Shown: one piece after another, positions 26,160-34,727 of the stretch
Numbering within the stretch: position 1 is the first letter of the stretch
Layout: every line of letters begins with the position of its first letter
NCBI GenBank assembly: GCA_024236395.1
Contig: JACKKO010000002.1
Span: 62,001-126,000, forward strand
Direction: 5' to 3'
DNA from: Hyphomicrobiales bacterium
GTDB lineage: Bacteria > Pseudomonadota > Alphaproteobacteria > Rickettsiales > JACKKO01
Length of the DNA: 64,000 bases
Program-made: the position numbers and the translations under genes
The notes under the pieces: generated by a model
What the model saw: only the letters and a program-made list of their open reading frames with translations
What the model was told of the DNA's origin: nothing
Database searches by the model: none

Positions 26160-27743
26160 ATGTTCAGTAAGTTCACCGGCCTCAACCTTCTTCTGGTACT
26201 ACTGATTCTTGCTGAACTATTTTTTAGCATCTATGCACAAAGCAACCTCCTTATCAACCGGGACGTTGCTGTACATCTTGATGTTGCAGGAAAAATCCTC
26301 GATGACAACGTGCTCTATAAGGATATTCTAATTGTTAATCTGCCGTTTCTCTATTATCTGAAAGTCATTCCACAGCTGGTCGCCCGCAATACAGGCATTG
26401 ACCTTATTACCGTAAACCACATTAACAATTACCTCTTTGTTTTCATCAGCCTTTACCTATGTGCACGTCTATTAAAGCATAACCCTCTGGCAAAAGATGG
26501 CTTGTTCTTTTTTTGTACTATTTTTGCCTGTAGTTATATTTTTCTCCTGCTACCTTTGTACAATGTGAATGAATTTGGACAAAAGGAACATCTGATTGTC
26601 CTCTTCATATTTCCTTATATTTTGTTCACTCTACTGAGACTGGAAGGAGCAAACGCACCCAGAACAGAGCGTTTACTGTGTGCATTCCTGGCTGCGCTGG
26701 CCTGCTGTATTAAGCCCCATTATGCACTGTGTGTGATTTATTCTGAGGCTATTCTCATGCTAAGACACCGCACATTACGTAGCTTATTTTCAGATACGAA
26801 TGCTGTCATTTTCATCACTGGCTGTGTGTATCTCCTGTGGATTTTATTTGGCACACCCTACTGGCAAACCATGGGGCCACTCCTGACCATCTACGCTAAC
26901 TTTACAAACTCTGCTGCAAAGAATTTAATCCTTCCAACATTTGGCTATATGCTGCTTACCGGTATACCTACATTTATTTACCTCCTCCCCCGCCCAGCCA
27001 AAAGAAGAACACCGGGCAGAGCCGGGTTGCAATACATCCTTGGGTTAGGTCTGATTTCTATATTCATCATTAATATTCAGTTTAAAGGCTGGGGATATCA
27101 TTATATCCCCCTACGTAGCCTGATGCTTCTGCTGGCAGGCATAACACTCCCACTTGTTTACCGGCACAAAAGTTTCCTGATGATATGGGTGACATTGTTT
27201 TTCACCAGCATTCAGTTACTTTTTTTAAGTGCATCAATTCAATATAACAAACAACATGATACGCAGCGCCTATTTCAATCTAGCGATGGGCTGGAAACCA
27301 TGATACGGCGCTATGCAAAGGACAACCATACCTATATGCTTTCGAAGGATGTTAACCTCTTGCCACTGGTCATTCACAATCATCTGGTCTGGCGCAACAG
27401 TTTTTACCACATGTGGCCAATTGTTGGACTTTATAACCTTGAGAATCAGGGCATCACCGTGCCAAACCTCCCTGAACTCAAGATATTTATTACCCAAAAA
27501 GTGGTGGAGGATCTCGAAAAGCTCAATCCATCGCTTATCTTTATTGGCACCAATGAAGCCGAGGGCGAATTAATATATGACATTGATTATATTAATTTTT
27601 TCTCAGATAATCCGGATTTTTTGCATATCTTCAGCCAATACCAAAAGATCGACAGAATATGCCCGGTAGAAAAAAATATATGTGTTTATGACGTCTATAT
27701 TCGCAACGATACGCTGCCAACCAAAGCAACACTACCGCATTAA
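26160..27743 (+). CDS. Polytopic membrane protein, probable GT-C glycosyltransferase
   Basis: 527 aa with about ten hydrophobic helices in the first ~380 residues and a soluble C-terminal part. 'LINRDVAVHLDVAGKIL' (residues 31-47, Asp35 candidate) sits in the first periplasmic loop, and 'FGQKEHLIV' lies near residue 140. The overall layout resembles GT39/ArnT-type enzymes but similarity is low; donor and acceptor unknown. It starts 4 nt after the LpoA-like gene, so it is co-transcribed, and its end overlaps the convergent hemW by 4 nt. AT content is higher than in neighbours. Confidence 0.6.
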   Translation: MFSKFTGLNLLLVLLILAELFFSIYAQSNLLINRDVAVHLDVAGKILDDNVLYKDILIVNLPFLYYLKVIPQLVARNTGIDLITVNHINNYLFVFISLYLCARLLKHNPLAKDGLFFFCTIFACSYIFLLLPLYNVNEFGQKEHLIVLFIFPYILFTLLRLEGANAPRTERLLCAFLAALACCIKPHYALCVIYSEAILMLRHRTLRSLFSDTNAVIFITGCVYLLWILFGTPYWQTMGPLLTIYANFTNSAAKNLILPTFGYMLLTGIPTFIYLLPRPAKRRTPGRAGLQYILGLGLISIFIINIQFKGWGYHYIPLRSLMLLLAGITLPLVYRHKSFLMIWVTLFFTSIQLLFLSASIQYNKQHDTQRLFQSSDGLETMIRRYAKDNHTYMLSKDVNLLPLVIHNHLVWRNSFYHMWPIVGLYNLENQGITVPNLPELKIFITQKVVEDLEKLNPSLIFIGTNEAEGELIYDIDYINFFSDNPDFLHIFSQYQKIDRICPVEKNICVYDVYIRNDTLPTKATLPH

Positions 27744-28912
27744 TGATTCAACAACGCATCCAATATAGAATTTAACACTAAACGCCCTGCCGGGGCAAGG
27801 CGCAGCATTTGCCCGTTCCAGTGTACCAGTCCTTCCGTGCACAATACCTCCAGCGTTGGCATTGCAATACAGCGTTCCAGTACCTGACCGGTGATCGCCT
27901 GAAAATGCGCGGCATCAAGTCCTTCCTGCAGGCGCAACCCCATCATCAGGCATTCTTCCGCCAGCGCCCGGCCCTCCACCCGGCTTTCATCCTGCAGCCC
28001 GTGCCTACGCTGCGCCACCTGCTGCAACCAGCGCTCCGGATGATGTGTGGTCATCATCGCCAAACGATGTGGCGTTGTATCGCCTGCCAGACACACCCGG
28101 CTATGCGCCCCCGGCCCAATCCCCAGATATTCGCCATAGCGCCAATAGACCAGATTATGCCGGGATTCCTGCCCCGGCGCAGCATAATTTGATATTTCAT
28201 AGGGAACCATCCCGGCCTCCGCCAACATCTGCTCCGTATGCGTATAAAGCATCGCTGCCGTGTCCTCATCTGGCAGCGTAAACGCACCATCCTGATAGGC
28301 GCGGTAAAACGGTGTCCCCTTTTCAATGGTCAGCTGGTAGAGTGAAAGATGCCCAGAGGCCAGCGCCAGTGCTTCACTCAGCTCCTGCTCCCATTCCGGT
28401 ACTGTCTGCCCGGGCCGGGCATAAATCAGATCAAACGTGTAGCGGGGGAATATGTCGCGTGCCATGCGAAGTGCTTCCATTGCCTCTTCCGTCGTATGCT
28501 CCCGCCCCAGGAAATGCAACGCCTCCGCACGTAAGGACTGCACCCCAACGGAAAGTCGGTTTACCCCTGCTTCACGGAACGCCCTGAACTTTCCGGCCTC
28601 AGCAGAGGTTGGGTTGGCTTCCAGTGTAATCTCGCATTCCGGCTCTAACGGCCAGCGCGTTTGTACGTGCTGTAACACCCCCGCCACGATTTCCGGCGGC
28701 ATCAGGGAAGGCGTTCCACCGCCAAAGAAGATACTGTGAATCCGGCGTTCCCCTACCCGGTTCGCCAGTGTATCAAACTCCCGGCAATAGGCTTCTAGCC
28801 AGCGCGCTGCCTCCGGCGTCTGTTCCGGTACATGGCTGTTGAAATCACAATAAGGGCATTTTTTACGGCAGAACGGCCAGTGGATATAGAGCGCGATAGG
28901 AGCAGCGCTCAT
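27740..28912 (-). CDS. hemW: HemW-like radical SAM protein (heme chaperone)
   Basis: 390 aa. Radical SAM cluster CRKKCPYC near residue 15, 'GGGTPSLM' SAM-binding region, 'EANPTSAEAGK', and the HemN_C-type C-terminus. The short N-terminus before the cluster distinguishes HemW from oxygen-independent coproporphyrinogen oxidase HemN. HemW delivers heme to respiratory enzymes. ATG 28912 overlaps the rdgB stop (ATGA). Confidence 0.93.
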   Translation of the reverse strand: MSAAPIALYIHWPFCRKKCPYCDFNSHVPEQTPEAARWLEAYCREFDTLANRVGERRIHSIFFGGGTPSLMPPEIVAGVLQHVQTRWPLEPECEITLEANPTSAEAGKFRAFREAGVNRLSVGVQSLRAEALHFLGREHTTEEAMEALRMARDIFPRYTFDLIYARPGQTVPEWEQELSEALALASGHLSLYQLTIEKGTPFYRAYQDGAFTLPDEDTAAMLYTHTEQMLAEAGMVPYEISNYAAPGQESRHNLVYWRYGEYLGIGPGAHSRVCLAGDTTPHRLAMMTTHHPERWLQQVAQRRHGLQDESRVEGRALAEECLMMGLRLQEGLDAAHFQAITGQVLERCIAMPTLEVLCTEGLVHWNGQMLRLAPAGRLVLNSILDALLNH

Positions 28913-29517
28913 GCAAAGCACTTCGCCACCAGCTGCGCGAACGCATCTGCGCGGTGGCTCACCCGGTGTTTTTCTTCTGGGTCAATTTCCGCGAAGGTCT
29001 GTGTATAACCGTCGGCCACAAAAATCGGGTCATAGCCAAACCCGCGCTTCCCACGCGGCGGAAAGACCAGCGTTCCATCTACACGACCCTCCACATGCTC
29101 CTCATGCCCATCCGGCCAGCACAGCGAAAGCGCACATACAAAATAGGCCCGATGTCCGTTATCGGTGCCTGTTTTGGCCAGTAATTCCTGCCGCACCCGT
29201 TCCATCGCCAGCGCAAAATCCTTCTCTGGCCCGGCCCAGCGCGCGGAATAAATGCCCGGCGCACCCTCCAGCGCCGGTACCACCAGTCCGGAATCATCGC
29301 TCAGGGATGGTAGCTGAGTGTACTCCGCCGTATAACGGGATTTGATTTCAGCATTCCCGATAAAGCTATCGGCATTCTCCTCCGGCTCTTTAATATCAAA
29401 ATCAGATGAAGATAAGGTGGTTGCATTATATTCTTTAAGTAATGAATTAATTTCCTTTACTTTCCCTTTATTATGACTGGCAACCACCAGCTTCCCACCG
29501 GCAAATTTACGCGCCAT
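28909..29517 (-). CDS. rdgB: dITP/XTP pyrophosphatase
   Basis: 202 aa. Removes non-canonical purine triphosphates (ITP, dITP, XTP). Motifs: 'VVASHNKGKVKEI' at the N-terminus, 'SLSDDSGLVVPAL' with metal-binding Asp, and 'RGKRGFGYDPIFV'. Middle gene of rph-rdgB-hemW. Confidence 0.97.
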   Translation of the reverse strand: MARKFAGGKLVVASHNKGKVKEINSLLKEYNATTLSSSDFDIKEPEENADSFIGNAEIKSRYTAEYTQLPSLSDDSGLVVPALEGAPGIYSARWAGPEKDFALAMERVRQELLAKTGTDNGHRAYFVCALSLCWPDGHEEHVEGRVDGTLVFPPRGKRGFGYDPIFVADGYTQTFAEIDPEEKHRVSHRADAFAQLVAKCFA

Positions 29518-29520
29518 GCC

Positions 29521-30252
29521 CTAACGCCCCAGTGCCGTGTTCTGGATAGCAAACAGCTCCGAGGTGCCCTTTTTCGCCAGCGCCATCAGCTCCAGGAACT
29601 TCCCTTCTGAGAAGGGCGCACCTTCTGCTGTCCCCTGCACTTCCACGATATTACCTTTGCCGGTGAGCACAAAATTGGCATCGGCCTCGGCCATGCTGTC
29701 TTCCTCATATTCCAGATCCAGCACGGGCTCCCCCCGGTAAATCCCGCAGGAAATAGCCGCCACCTGATCAATCAACGGGGATTTCCGCAGAAGCCCCTGC
29801 GCTTCCAGCCGCTTCAGGGCCAGGCATAGCGCCACATAGCCACCGGTAATGGAAGTTGTACGTGTTCCGCCATCGGCATTTATCACATCGCAATCGATGA
29901 TGATCTGTTGCTCGCCCAGCAGCTTCATATCCACCACCGCCCGCAGGCTACGCCCAATCAGGCGCTGGATTTCCACCGTCCGCCCGGATTGCTTCCCCCG
30001 GCTGGCCTCGCGTGCCATACGCGTATGGGTGGAACGCGGCAGCATCCCGTATTCCGCGGTAATCCACCCTGTCCCCGTATTCCGCAGGAAGGGTGGCACC
30101 CGCTCATCCAGCGTAGCCGTACACAATACTTGCGTTCGCCCGCACTGGATCATACAGGAGCCTTCGGCATAATCGCTGATCCCGGTTTCTATCGTCACTT
30201 CACGCAGTTGATTCTGTGTTCTTCCTGATGGCCGCACGGCTGATCTCCTCAT
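29521..30252 (-). CDS. rph: Ribonuclease PH
   Basis: 243 aa from ATG 30252. Trims tRNA 3' ends by phosphorolysis. '[19 protein letters not shown]' is a normal N-terminus; an upstream frame extension to 30294 is rejected on this basis. Also '[17 protein letters not shown]' and '[23 protein letters not shown]'. No strong ribosome-binding site precedes the start. Confidence 0.96.
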   Translation of the reverse strand: MRRSAVRPSGRTQNQLREVTIETGISDYAEGSCMIQCGRTQVLCTATLDERVPPFLRNTGTGWITAEYGMLPRSTHTRMAREASRGKQSGRTVEIQRLIGRSLRAVVDMKLLGEQQIIIDCDVINADGGTRTTSITGGYVALCLALKRLEAQGLLRKSPLIDQVAAISCGIYRGEPVLDLEYEEDSMAEADANFVLTGKGNIVEVQGTAEGAPFSEGKFLELMALAKKGTSELFAIQNTALGR

Positions 30253-30340
30253 TTTTTTAAGGTTCTGGTATAGCAAAGGCTTGAAACCAAGCAAAACAAA
30301 ATTACATTATAGGCAATCATTACCATAAAAGGAGTCTGGC

Positions 30341-30952
30341 ATGGCGACGCAGCCAAACGAGCAAGCACAACCTGAAACCGAACAACCCGAAACGGGTGAA
30401 GCAACAGCTGAAGCCCCACAACCCGATGCAAACATGCAAGCTGTGGCAGATGCCTATCAGCAGGCACAGGCAGATACGCCCTCCCCAGAGCAGGAAATTG
30501 CCATGCTGAAAGACCAGCTGCTCCGCACCCTGGCCGAGATGGAAAACACCAAACGCCGCGCCCAGCGCGAAATTGAGGACAGTCGCAAATATGCGGTCTC
30601 ATCCATGGCACAGGAACTGATTGGCGTGTTGGAAAATCTGCACCGTGCACAGGAGAATGTCCCGCAGGATCAGCTCATTGAAGGCACTGCCCTGAAGACG
30701 CTCTATGACGGGCTGGAGTTAACGCGTAATGAACTGCTAAAGGTGTTTGAAAAAAATGGCATTCGCCGTATTGACCCTCAAGGGGAACCATTTGACCACA
30801 ACTACCACCAGGCATTGGCACAGATTGAAGACCCGAATGCTGCGCCCGGCACAGTGGTTCAGGTGATGCAGGCCGGGTATGTGATCCATGATCGCCTGTT
30901 GCGCCCCGCATTGGTAGGGGTCGCCAAAGCCCCGGAAGGTAACGCCAGCTAA
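30341..30952 (+). CDS. grpE: GrpE, nucleotide exchange factor of DnaK
   Basis: 203 aa. Acidic, low-complexity N-terminus (residues 1-55), long helix with 'LRTLAEMENTKRRAQREIED' (about 65-84), and the C-terminal beta domain 'GTVVQVMQAGYVIHDRLLRPALVGVA'. AAGGAG precedes the ATG. A CTTGAAA stretch at 30280 could be the -35 of a heat-shock promoter, but no convincing -10 is seen. The repressor gene hrcA, usually between rph and grpE in Alphaproteobacteria, is absent. Confidence 0.97.
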   Translation: MATQPNEQAQPETEQPETGEATAEAPQPDANMQAVADAYQQAQADTPSPEQEIAMLKDQLLRTLAEMENTKRRAQREIEDSRKYAVSSMAQELIGVLENLHRAQENVPQDQLIEGTALKTLYDGLELTRNELLKVFEKNGIRRIDPQGEPFDHNYHQALAQIEDPNAAPGTVVQVMQAGYVIHDRLLRPALVGVAKAPEGNAS

Positions 30953-32529
30953 CCCAGCTCCGCCACACGCTGTATTACCGCCCCCCATGGTTCACCCGGC
31001 CGTTGCCAGCATAGCTGCATCGTGGGGTACCACGGCGTCGTGGCTTTCCCACGTACCCAGCGCCAGTCCGCCACCTCGGGCAATAGCACCTGCACCGGCA
31101 CTCCCAGTGCCCCGGCCATATGTACGGTGGAATTATCAATGGAGATCACCTGATCCATTGCCGCCACCTGGGCGGCAAAATCCTCCAGACTATCCAGCGC
31201 ATCCACAGTCGTATCCGCATGCACCCGGAACCCTGTTTCCTCATAAAACGCCTGCAATTCGGCCCGGTGATCACCGTATTGCAGCGAAATAAAGACCGCT
31301 TCCGGGAAGCACCGGAACAGCGGCAACCAGTCCACCAATGCAATGGAACGCTTACGCTGCACATGCCGCTGATTCGTGGTATGCCAGGAAATACCAATCT
31401 TCGCCTCCTTACCCAACATCGCATAGCGCGCCCGGCATACCTGTACACGCTCCGGGTCCGCTACCAGATAGCCCGGATGCGCGGGAAACACCCCATCTGT
31501 ACGCAACTGTGCCGCCAGGCTGCTGAGTGGCAACTGATAATCCGCCTTCGGCATATCATCCCATGCTGTTACAAATCGCACATTCTGCAATGCAGCGAAT
31601 GAACGCCGAAATAACGGCAGCAACCGCTCCGGCGCATCCACAATGCATTGCCCGGCCAACTCCGCCACTTCCGGTAATAGCCCGGCAAACATCAACATAT
31701 CCCCCACGCCCTGATCGGCCCAGAGATATAATGTTTTCCTGGTCAGCGCCTCCCCGCGCCACCATGGCAGGGAGAAATCACGTATGTGTCTTGCGAACTC
31801 CGGCACCTGCCAGCGCGCCTCAAAAAGCGGGAATCCTTCCGCATAGTGCCCCTCGCTCAATAACAGCATCCCCAGGTGAAAGCGGGCTTCGGCGGCATCC
31901 GGATGGTACTGCAATGCCTCACGGAAACACGCCTCTGCCTGCCTGATATCCCCCTGCAACTTGTAAGCAACGCCCAGATTCACCGCCGCCTCAATATATC
32001 CGGGTTGGAGTCGCAGGCTTTCCTGATAGGCTGTGATAGCCTCTTCCAGTCTTCCACGATCACGCAGAATCAGGCCGAGATTATTATGAAATTCCGGTTG
32101 GCTTTGATCACGAGCAATAGCCGCACGTGTCAGCGTTTCTGCCTGCATCAGATTCTCCAGCGCATAGCACAATCGGCCGTAATTATAGAACACATACGCC
32201 GGCGCTTCCGGAACTGCCACACCCACTTCAAATACGCGTGTGGCTTCGGGCATATTCCCCAGACGTTGCAGTGCCAGCCCCAGATTATTCCATGCCCCGG
32301 CATTATGCGGCTGTTGCGCGGTGACCTTCCTGAGCAACACGACGGCATCTCCATCCCGTTCAGTGCGTGTATAAAGCGCCGCCAGATTATACGCCGCCTC
32401 GGCGAAATCCGGTGCCAGCTCCAACACTGCCTGGTAATGTAGCTCGGCTTCCCTCAGCTCCCCAGCCTGCTGATGACGAAGTGCCTGGGTAAAGCGTGCC
32501 ACAGGATCATTCTGTAGTTCGGCTTCCAT
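30949..32529 (-). CDS. TPR-repeat glycosyltransferase (GT9/heptosyltransferase-like C-terminus)
   Basis: 526 aa from ATG 32529. Residues about 10-230 are tandem tetratricopeptide repeats ('AAYNLAALYTR', 'NNLGLALQRLG', 'AAVNLGVAYKLQGDIRQAE'). The rest resembles a GT-B glycosyltransferase of the heptosyltransferase type: 'KIGISWHTTNQRHVQRKRSI' and 'VISIDNSTVHMAGALGVP' with the sugar-nucleotide-binding region. Such proteins often modify surface or flagellar proteins. Convergent with grpE, overlapping by 4 nt. Confidence 0.82.
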   Translation of the reverse strand: MEAELQNDPVARFTQALRHQQAGELREAELHYQAVLELAPDFAEAAYNLAALYTRTERDGDAVVLLRKVTAQQPHNAGAWNNLGLALQRLGNMPEATRVFEVGVAVPEAPAYVFYNYGRLCYALENLMQAETLTRAAIARDQSQPEFHNNLGLILRDRGRLEEAITAYQESLRLQPGYIEAAVNLGVAYKLQGDIRQAEACFREALQYHPDAAEARFHLGMLLLSEGHYAEGFPLFEARWQVPEFARHIRDFSLPWWRGEALTRKTLYLWADQGVGDMLMFAGLLPEVAELAGQCIVDAPERLLPLFRRSFAALQNVRFVTAWDDMPKADYQLPLSSLAAQLRTDGVFPAHPGYLVADPERVQVCRARYAMLGKEAKIGISWHTTNQRHVQRKRSIALVDWLPLFRCFPEAVFISLQYGDHRAELQAFYEETGFRVHADTTVDALDSLEDFAAQVAAMDQVISIDNSTVHMAGALGVPVQVLLPEVADWRWVRGKATTPWYPTMQLCWQRPGEPWGAVIQRVAELG

Positions 32530-32565
32530 CCCCGCAGATTGCCACGGGAAAGAAATAAGGTAAAG

Positions 32566-32590
32566 AAAAAGGCGGGAGAAACTCCCGCCT
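32566..32590 (-). terminator. Rho-independent terminator after the Ser/Glu-rich protein gene
   Basis: On the minus strand AGGCGGGAG, a 3-nt loop, CTCCCGCC, then a T run (TTTTTC). It lies 40 nt after the stop of the gene at 32631 and just before the TPR glycosyltransferase. Confidence 0.88.
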
Positions 32591-32630
32591 TCCCTTCGCT
32601 GCAATCACAGCAATGGCTACACCTGGGAAA

Positions 32631-33323
32631 TCATACACTGGTAGCGAAATTTGTACCTGGCGGCACAAGCTGGCTACCTTCCTTGGGGACGCTATTAAAG
32701 TGTTTTTCCTCTTGTATGTCCTCACTGGCACGTTCGTCTAACTCACGAGATAGCAGAACATCTTCTTCCGCTACATTATTTGCGAGTTTTTTACTATAGT
32801 CAGTATCGAGTAAATCATGATTATCCTGCGCTTTTTTATACGCCTCGATAACATGCTCGCGCTTGATATCCGATTCAATCTGGCTGACCTGCGCCTTCAC
32901 GCTTGCCGGAATTCCATGAAGCTTTATTTCCTCAGCAGTCTGCGGAGAAACCGCTCCTCCTTCTGCCAGCCCACGCAGGGACAGGTCAGAGAAGGAACCC
33001 GGTACAGATTCCGCAGACTGAGAAGATTCTTCCGTTTCTTCCGCTTCAGCCTTCTTTTTCTCTTTTGCTTCTTTACTCTCGTTCGATGAATCTGATTTAT
33101 GACTACTCGACGAAGAACCACCTTTATTCGGCGTCTTCAATGTCGCCAAACCATCAAAAGCATTCGAAGCCGAAGCCTTTTTCTTGTTGCGATTTACGGT
33201 ATTGGTGGCGTTATTATCCGTTTTTACCGTATTATCTGCCTGCAGACGCGAGCTATCCTCTTCCGATTGCTGGCTCTGCCGGAAGAACAGCGCAGCATTA
33301 TTCGCAGCACTAATTTCTACCAT
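32631..33323 (-). CDS. Low-complexity Ser/Glu/Lys-rich hypothetical protein
   Basis: 230 aa, fully soluble and mostly predicted disordered. Residues about 45-115 are Ser-, Lys- and Glu-rich, including 'SSSSSHKSDSSNESKE'; the C-terminal ~110 residues are helical ('VKAQVSQIESDIKREHVIEAYKKAQ'). ATG 33323 has GGAGGAG 10 nt before it. It has its own promoter and terminator, so it is a monocistronic, expressed gene. Size and composition would fit a hook-length protein or a secreted effector, but nothing specific shows either. Confidence 0.6.
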   Translation of the reverse strand: MVEISAANNAALFFRQSQQSEEDSSRLQADNTVKTDNNATNTVNRNKKKASASNAFDGLATLKTPNKGGSSSSSHKSDSSNESKEAKEKKKAEAEETEESSQSAESVPGSFSDLSLRGLAEGGAVSPQTAEEIKLHGIPASVKAQVSQIESDIKREHVIEAYKKAQDNHDLLDTDYSKKLANNVAEEDVLLSRELDERASEDIQEEKHFNSVPKEGSQLVPPGTNFATSV

Positions 33324-33355
33324 AAAGTGACACTCCTCCAATCACACACGCCCGT

Positions 33356-33384
33356 ATTATACCACCTAAATACATTATATTCAA
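33356..33384 (-). promoter_or_regulatory. Promoter of the Ser/Glu-rich protein gene
   Basis: On the minus strand TTGAAT (33384-33379), 17-nt spacer, perfect TATAAT (33361-33356), 32 nt before the ATG. Confidence 0.7.
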
Positions 33385-33394
33385 CTAGTTAGTT

Positions 33395-33436
33395 GATATA
33401 TCTAATGCAATTTGTGATATATTTTATGCAATAATG
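33395..33436. repeat. Two tandem 21-bp direct repeats between divergent genes
   Basis: GATATATCTAATGCAATTTGT followed directly by a second copy that matches at 15 of the first 17 positions. The 21-bp period is two helical turns, as expected for a regulator binding two sites on one face of DNA. It lies upstream of both the gene at 33323 (minus) and the receiver gene at 33500 (plus). Confidence 0.6.
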
Positions 33437-33499
33437 ATACTTCCCCATAACCTATTGTATCTGGCTTTACATTTTTTTGGGCTGAGCTATCATAAGGGC

Positions 33500-33937
33500 A
33501 TGAAGCCCCCCTATTTTCAGCCGCGCATCGCTATTATTTGTGCCGACCACGAACTCTCACTACAGCTAAAACGCGCACTACCTGCCCCCGATACGGAAGC
33601 CTCTTTTTTTACAAATGAAGCTGAGTTTCGCAAAGGAATTGGGAATGCATCATTTGATGTACTGATTCTGGATAGTGAAAAACAGGATATCCCCACGCTT
33701 TCACTCCTGCACTTGCTGCATGATTCCCCGGAATCCCCGGATCGCTTCTTACCGGTCGTGCTGCTCACCGCATCAAAAGTACCGCCTGAGGAATCCCCAC
33801 TGCTCTACCCACTCGGTAAACCTTTTATGCCGGAGGATTTACAGGCATTGCTCCACCGCATCCTCAGCGCTCCTATGCATTATGTCGTTTCAACACACTA
33901 TATTGGCCCCTGCCGCAGAGGGGAGCGGAAGGGATAA
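33500..33937 (+). CDS. Stand-alone response-regulator receiver-like protein
   Basis: 145 aa from ATG 33500 (AAGG before it). One receiver-like domain: 'IAIICADHE' (acidic pocket), 'DVLILDSEKQD' (candidate phosphoacceptor Asp), 'PVVLLTASK' (Thr) and 'PLGKPFMPEDLQALLHRIL' (Lys-Pro). Identity to typical receivers is low, so it may be a divergent regulator. No output domain. Possibly related to the chemotaxis genes further on, but there is no direct evidence. Confidence 0.65.
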   Translation: MKPPYFQPRIAIICADHELSLQLKRALPAPDTEASFFTNEAEFRKGIGNASFDVLILDSEKQDIPTLSLLHLLHDSPESPDRFLPVVLLTASKVPPEESPLLYPLGKPFMPEDLQALLHRILSAPMHYVVSTHYIGPCRRGERKG

Positions 33938-33950
33938 AAATCACTATCTA

Positions 33951-33982
33951 TTAACAATTATTTAACCTTTTTTAAATATACT
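33951..33982 (+). promoter_or_regulatory. CtrA-box-type promoter of the orphan gene at 34034
   Basis: TTAA (33951-33954), 7 nt, TTAACC (33962-33967), 11 nt counted from the second TTAA, TATACT (33977-33982), 51 nt to the ATG. The box reads TTAACAATTATTTAACC, nearly the same as TTAACAATCTATTAACC at 19778. Confidence 0.65.
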
Positions 33983-34033
33983 TAATAATAAATATATTTC
34001 ATTATATCAGCTTGTTTCAAAAGATTAGAAAAA

Positions 34034-34540
34034 ATGACTCCTACAGACGATAACATAAATATTACAAAAATTACGGTAGAAATGAACCAAACACGAATAG
34101 ATGAATGTATTTACAAAGTCACTTTAACTGGCACAGAAGAAGATAATAACGATTTTAAATTTGAAGCATATATAAAAGACAGTCAATACTACTTTAGAGA
34201 TACACCTGATAATCAAGAGACTGCAACCAATGCTTCTCCGCTAGAATGGGTAAAAAATCCAGACGAATTCAGATTCATGTTAGACGACAGGGTAAAACTA
34301 GTTGTATACAATGAAGATACTGAGGGAGTAACATCTTCTTCATTTACTGGAAAACAAACCGTACTAAGCGTAATTGATAATCTTGTTTGCAGTAATCGAG
34401 TTGGATGTGTCATAGATGAAAACACATCTATTCAGTATACAGGAGAACCTGTAGCAATGAATGATTTGGGCCAACTATTGCTACAGCCCTCTACAACACA
34501 CACAAGAAGTGGGGCAACAGCAGGCTATACTAAAGACTAA
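34034..34540 (+). CDS. AT-rich orphan gene, unknown acidic protein
   Basis: 168 aa, acidic, rich in Thr, Asp, Glu and Asn, with no signal peptide, membrane segment or known motif. It looks beta-rich ('ECIYKVTLTGTEEDNNDFKFEAYIKDSQYYF'-like strands). Two cysteines (CSNRVGC) lie near residue 120. Base composition is clearly more AT-rich than the flanking genes, suggesting acquired DNA or relaxed selection. A poor ribosome-binding site precedes the ATG. The CtrA-type promoter upstream is the only clue to its role. Confidence 0.55.
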   Translation: MTPTDDNINITKITVEMNQTRIDECIYKVTLTGTEEDNNDFKFEAYIKDSQYYFRDTPDNQETATNASPLEWVKNPDEFRFMLDDRVKLVVYNEDTEGVTSSSFTGKQTVLSVIDNLVCSNRVGCVIDENTSIQYTGEPVAMNDLGQLLLQPSTTHTRSGATAGYTKD

Positions 34541-34727
34541 ACCGAAAAGCTATTCCCACAGCCGCAAATTAATCACCCGCGGCAAAGGCGGGGGTTTACC
34601 TTAGGAGGTTAATTACGACACGCTGGTTCAGGAATTTCAGGACTGGCAAAACGCCGACGAACTCGCTGCTTCCGGCAACTTGAATGCATCCCTGCTGCGC
34701 AGGCCTGGCTCCGCTGAAATCTCCTAA
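34541..34727. other. Intergenic stretch with a possible gene remnant and inverted ends
   Basis: No intact gene. TTAGGAGG (34602-34609) resembles a strong ribosome-binding site, and a frame after it reads YDTLVQEFQDWQNADELAAS and on to a stop near 34727, but no normal start codon follows. TTAGGAG recurs inverted as CTCCTAA at 34717-34723. It may be a decayed small gene or short element. A weak CCCGC/GCGGG hairpin at 34577-34593 might end the upstream transcript. Confidence 0.35.
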
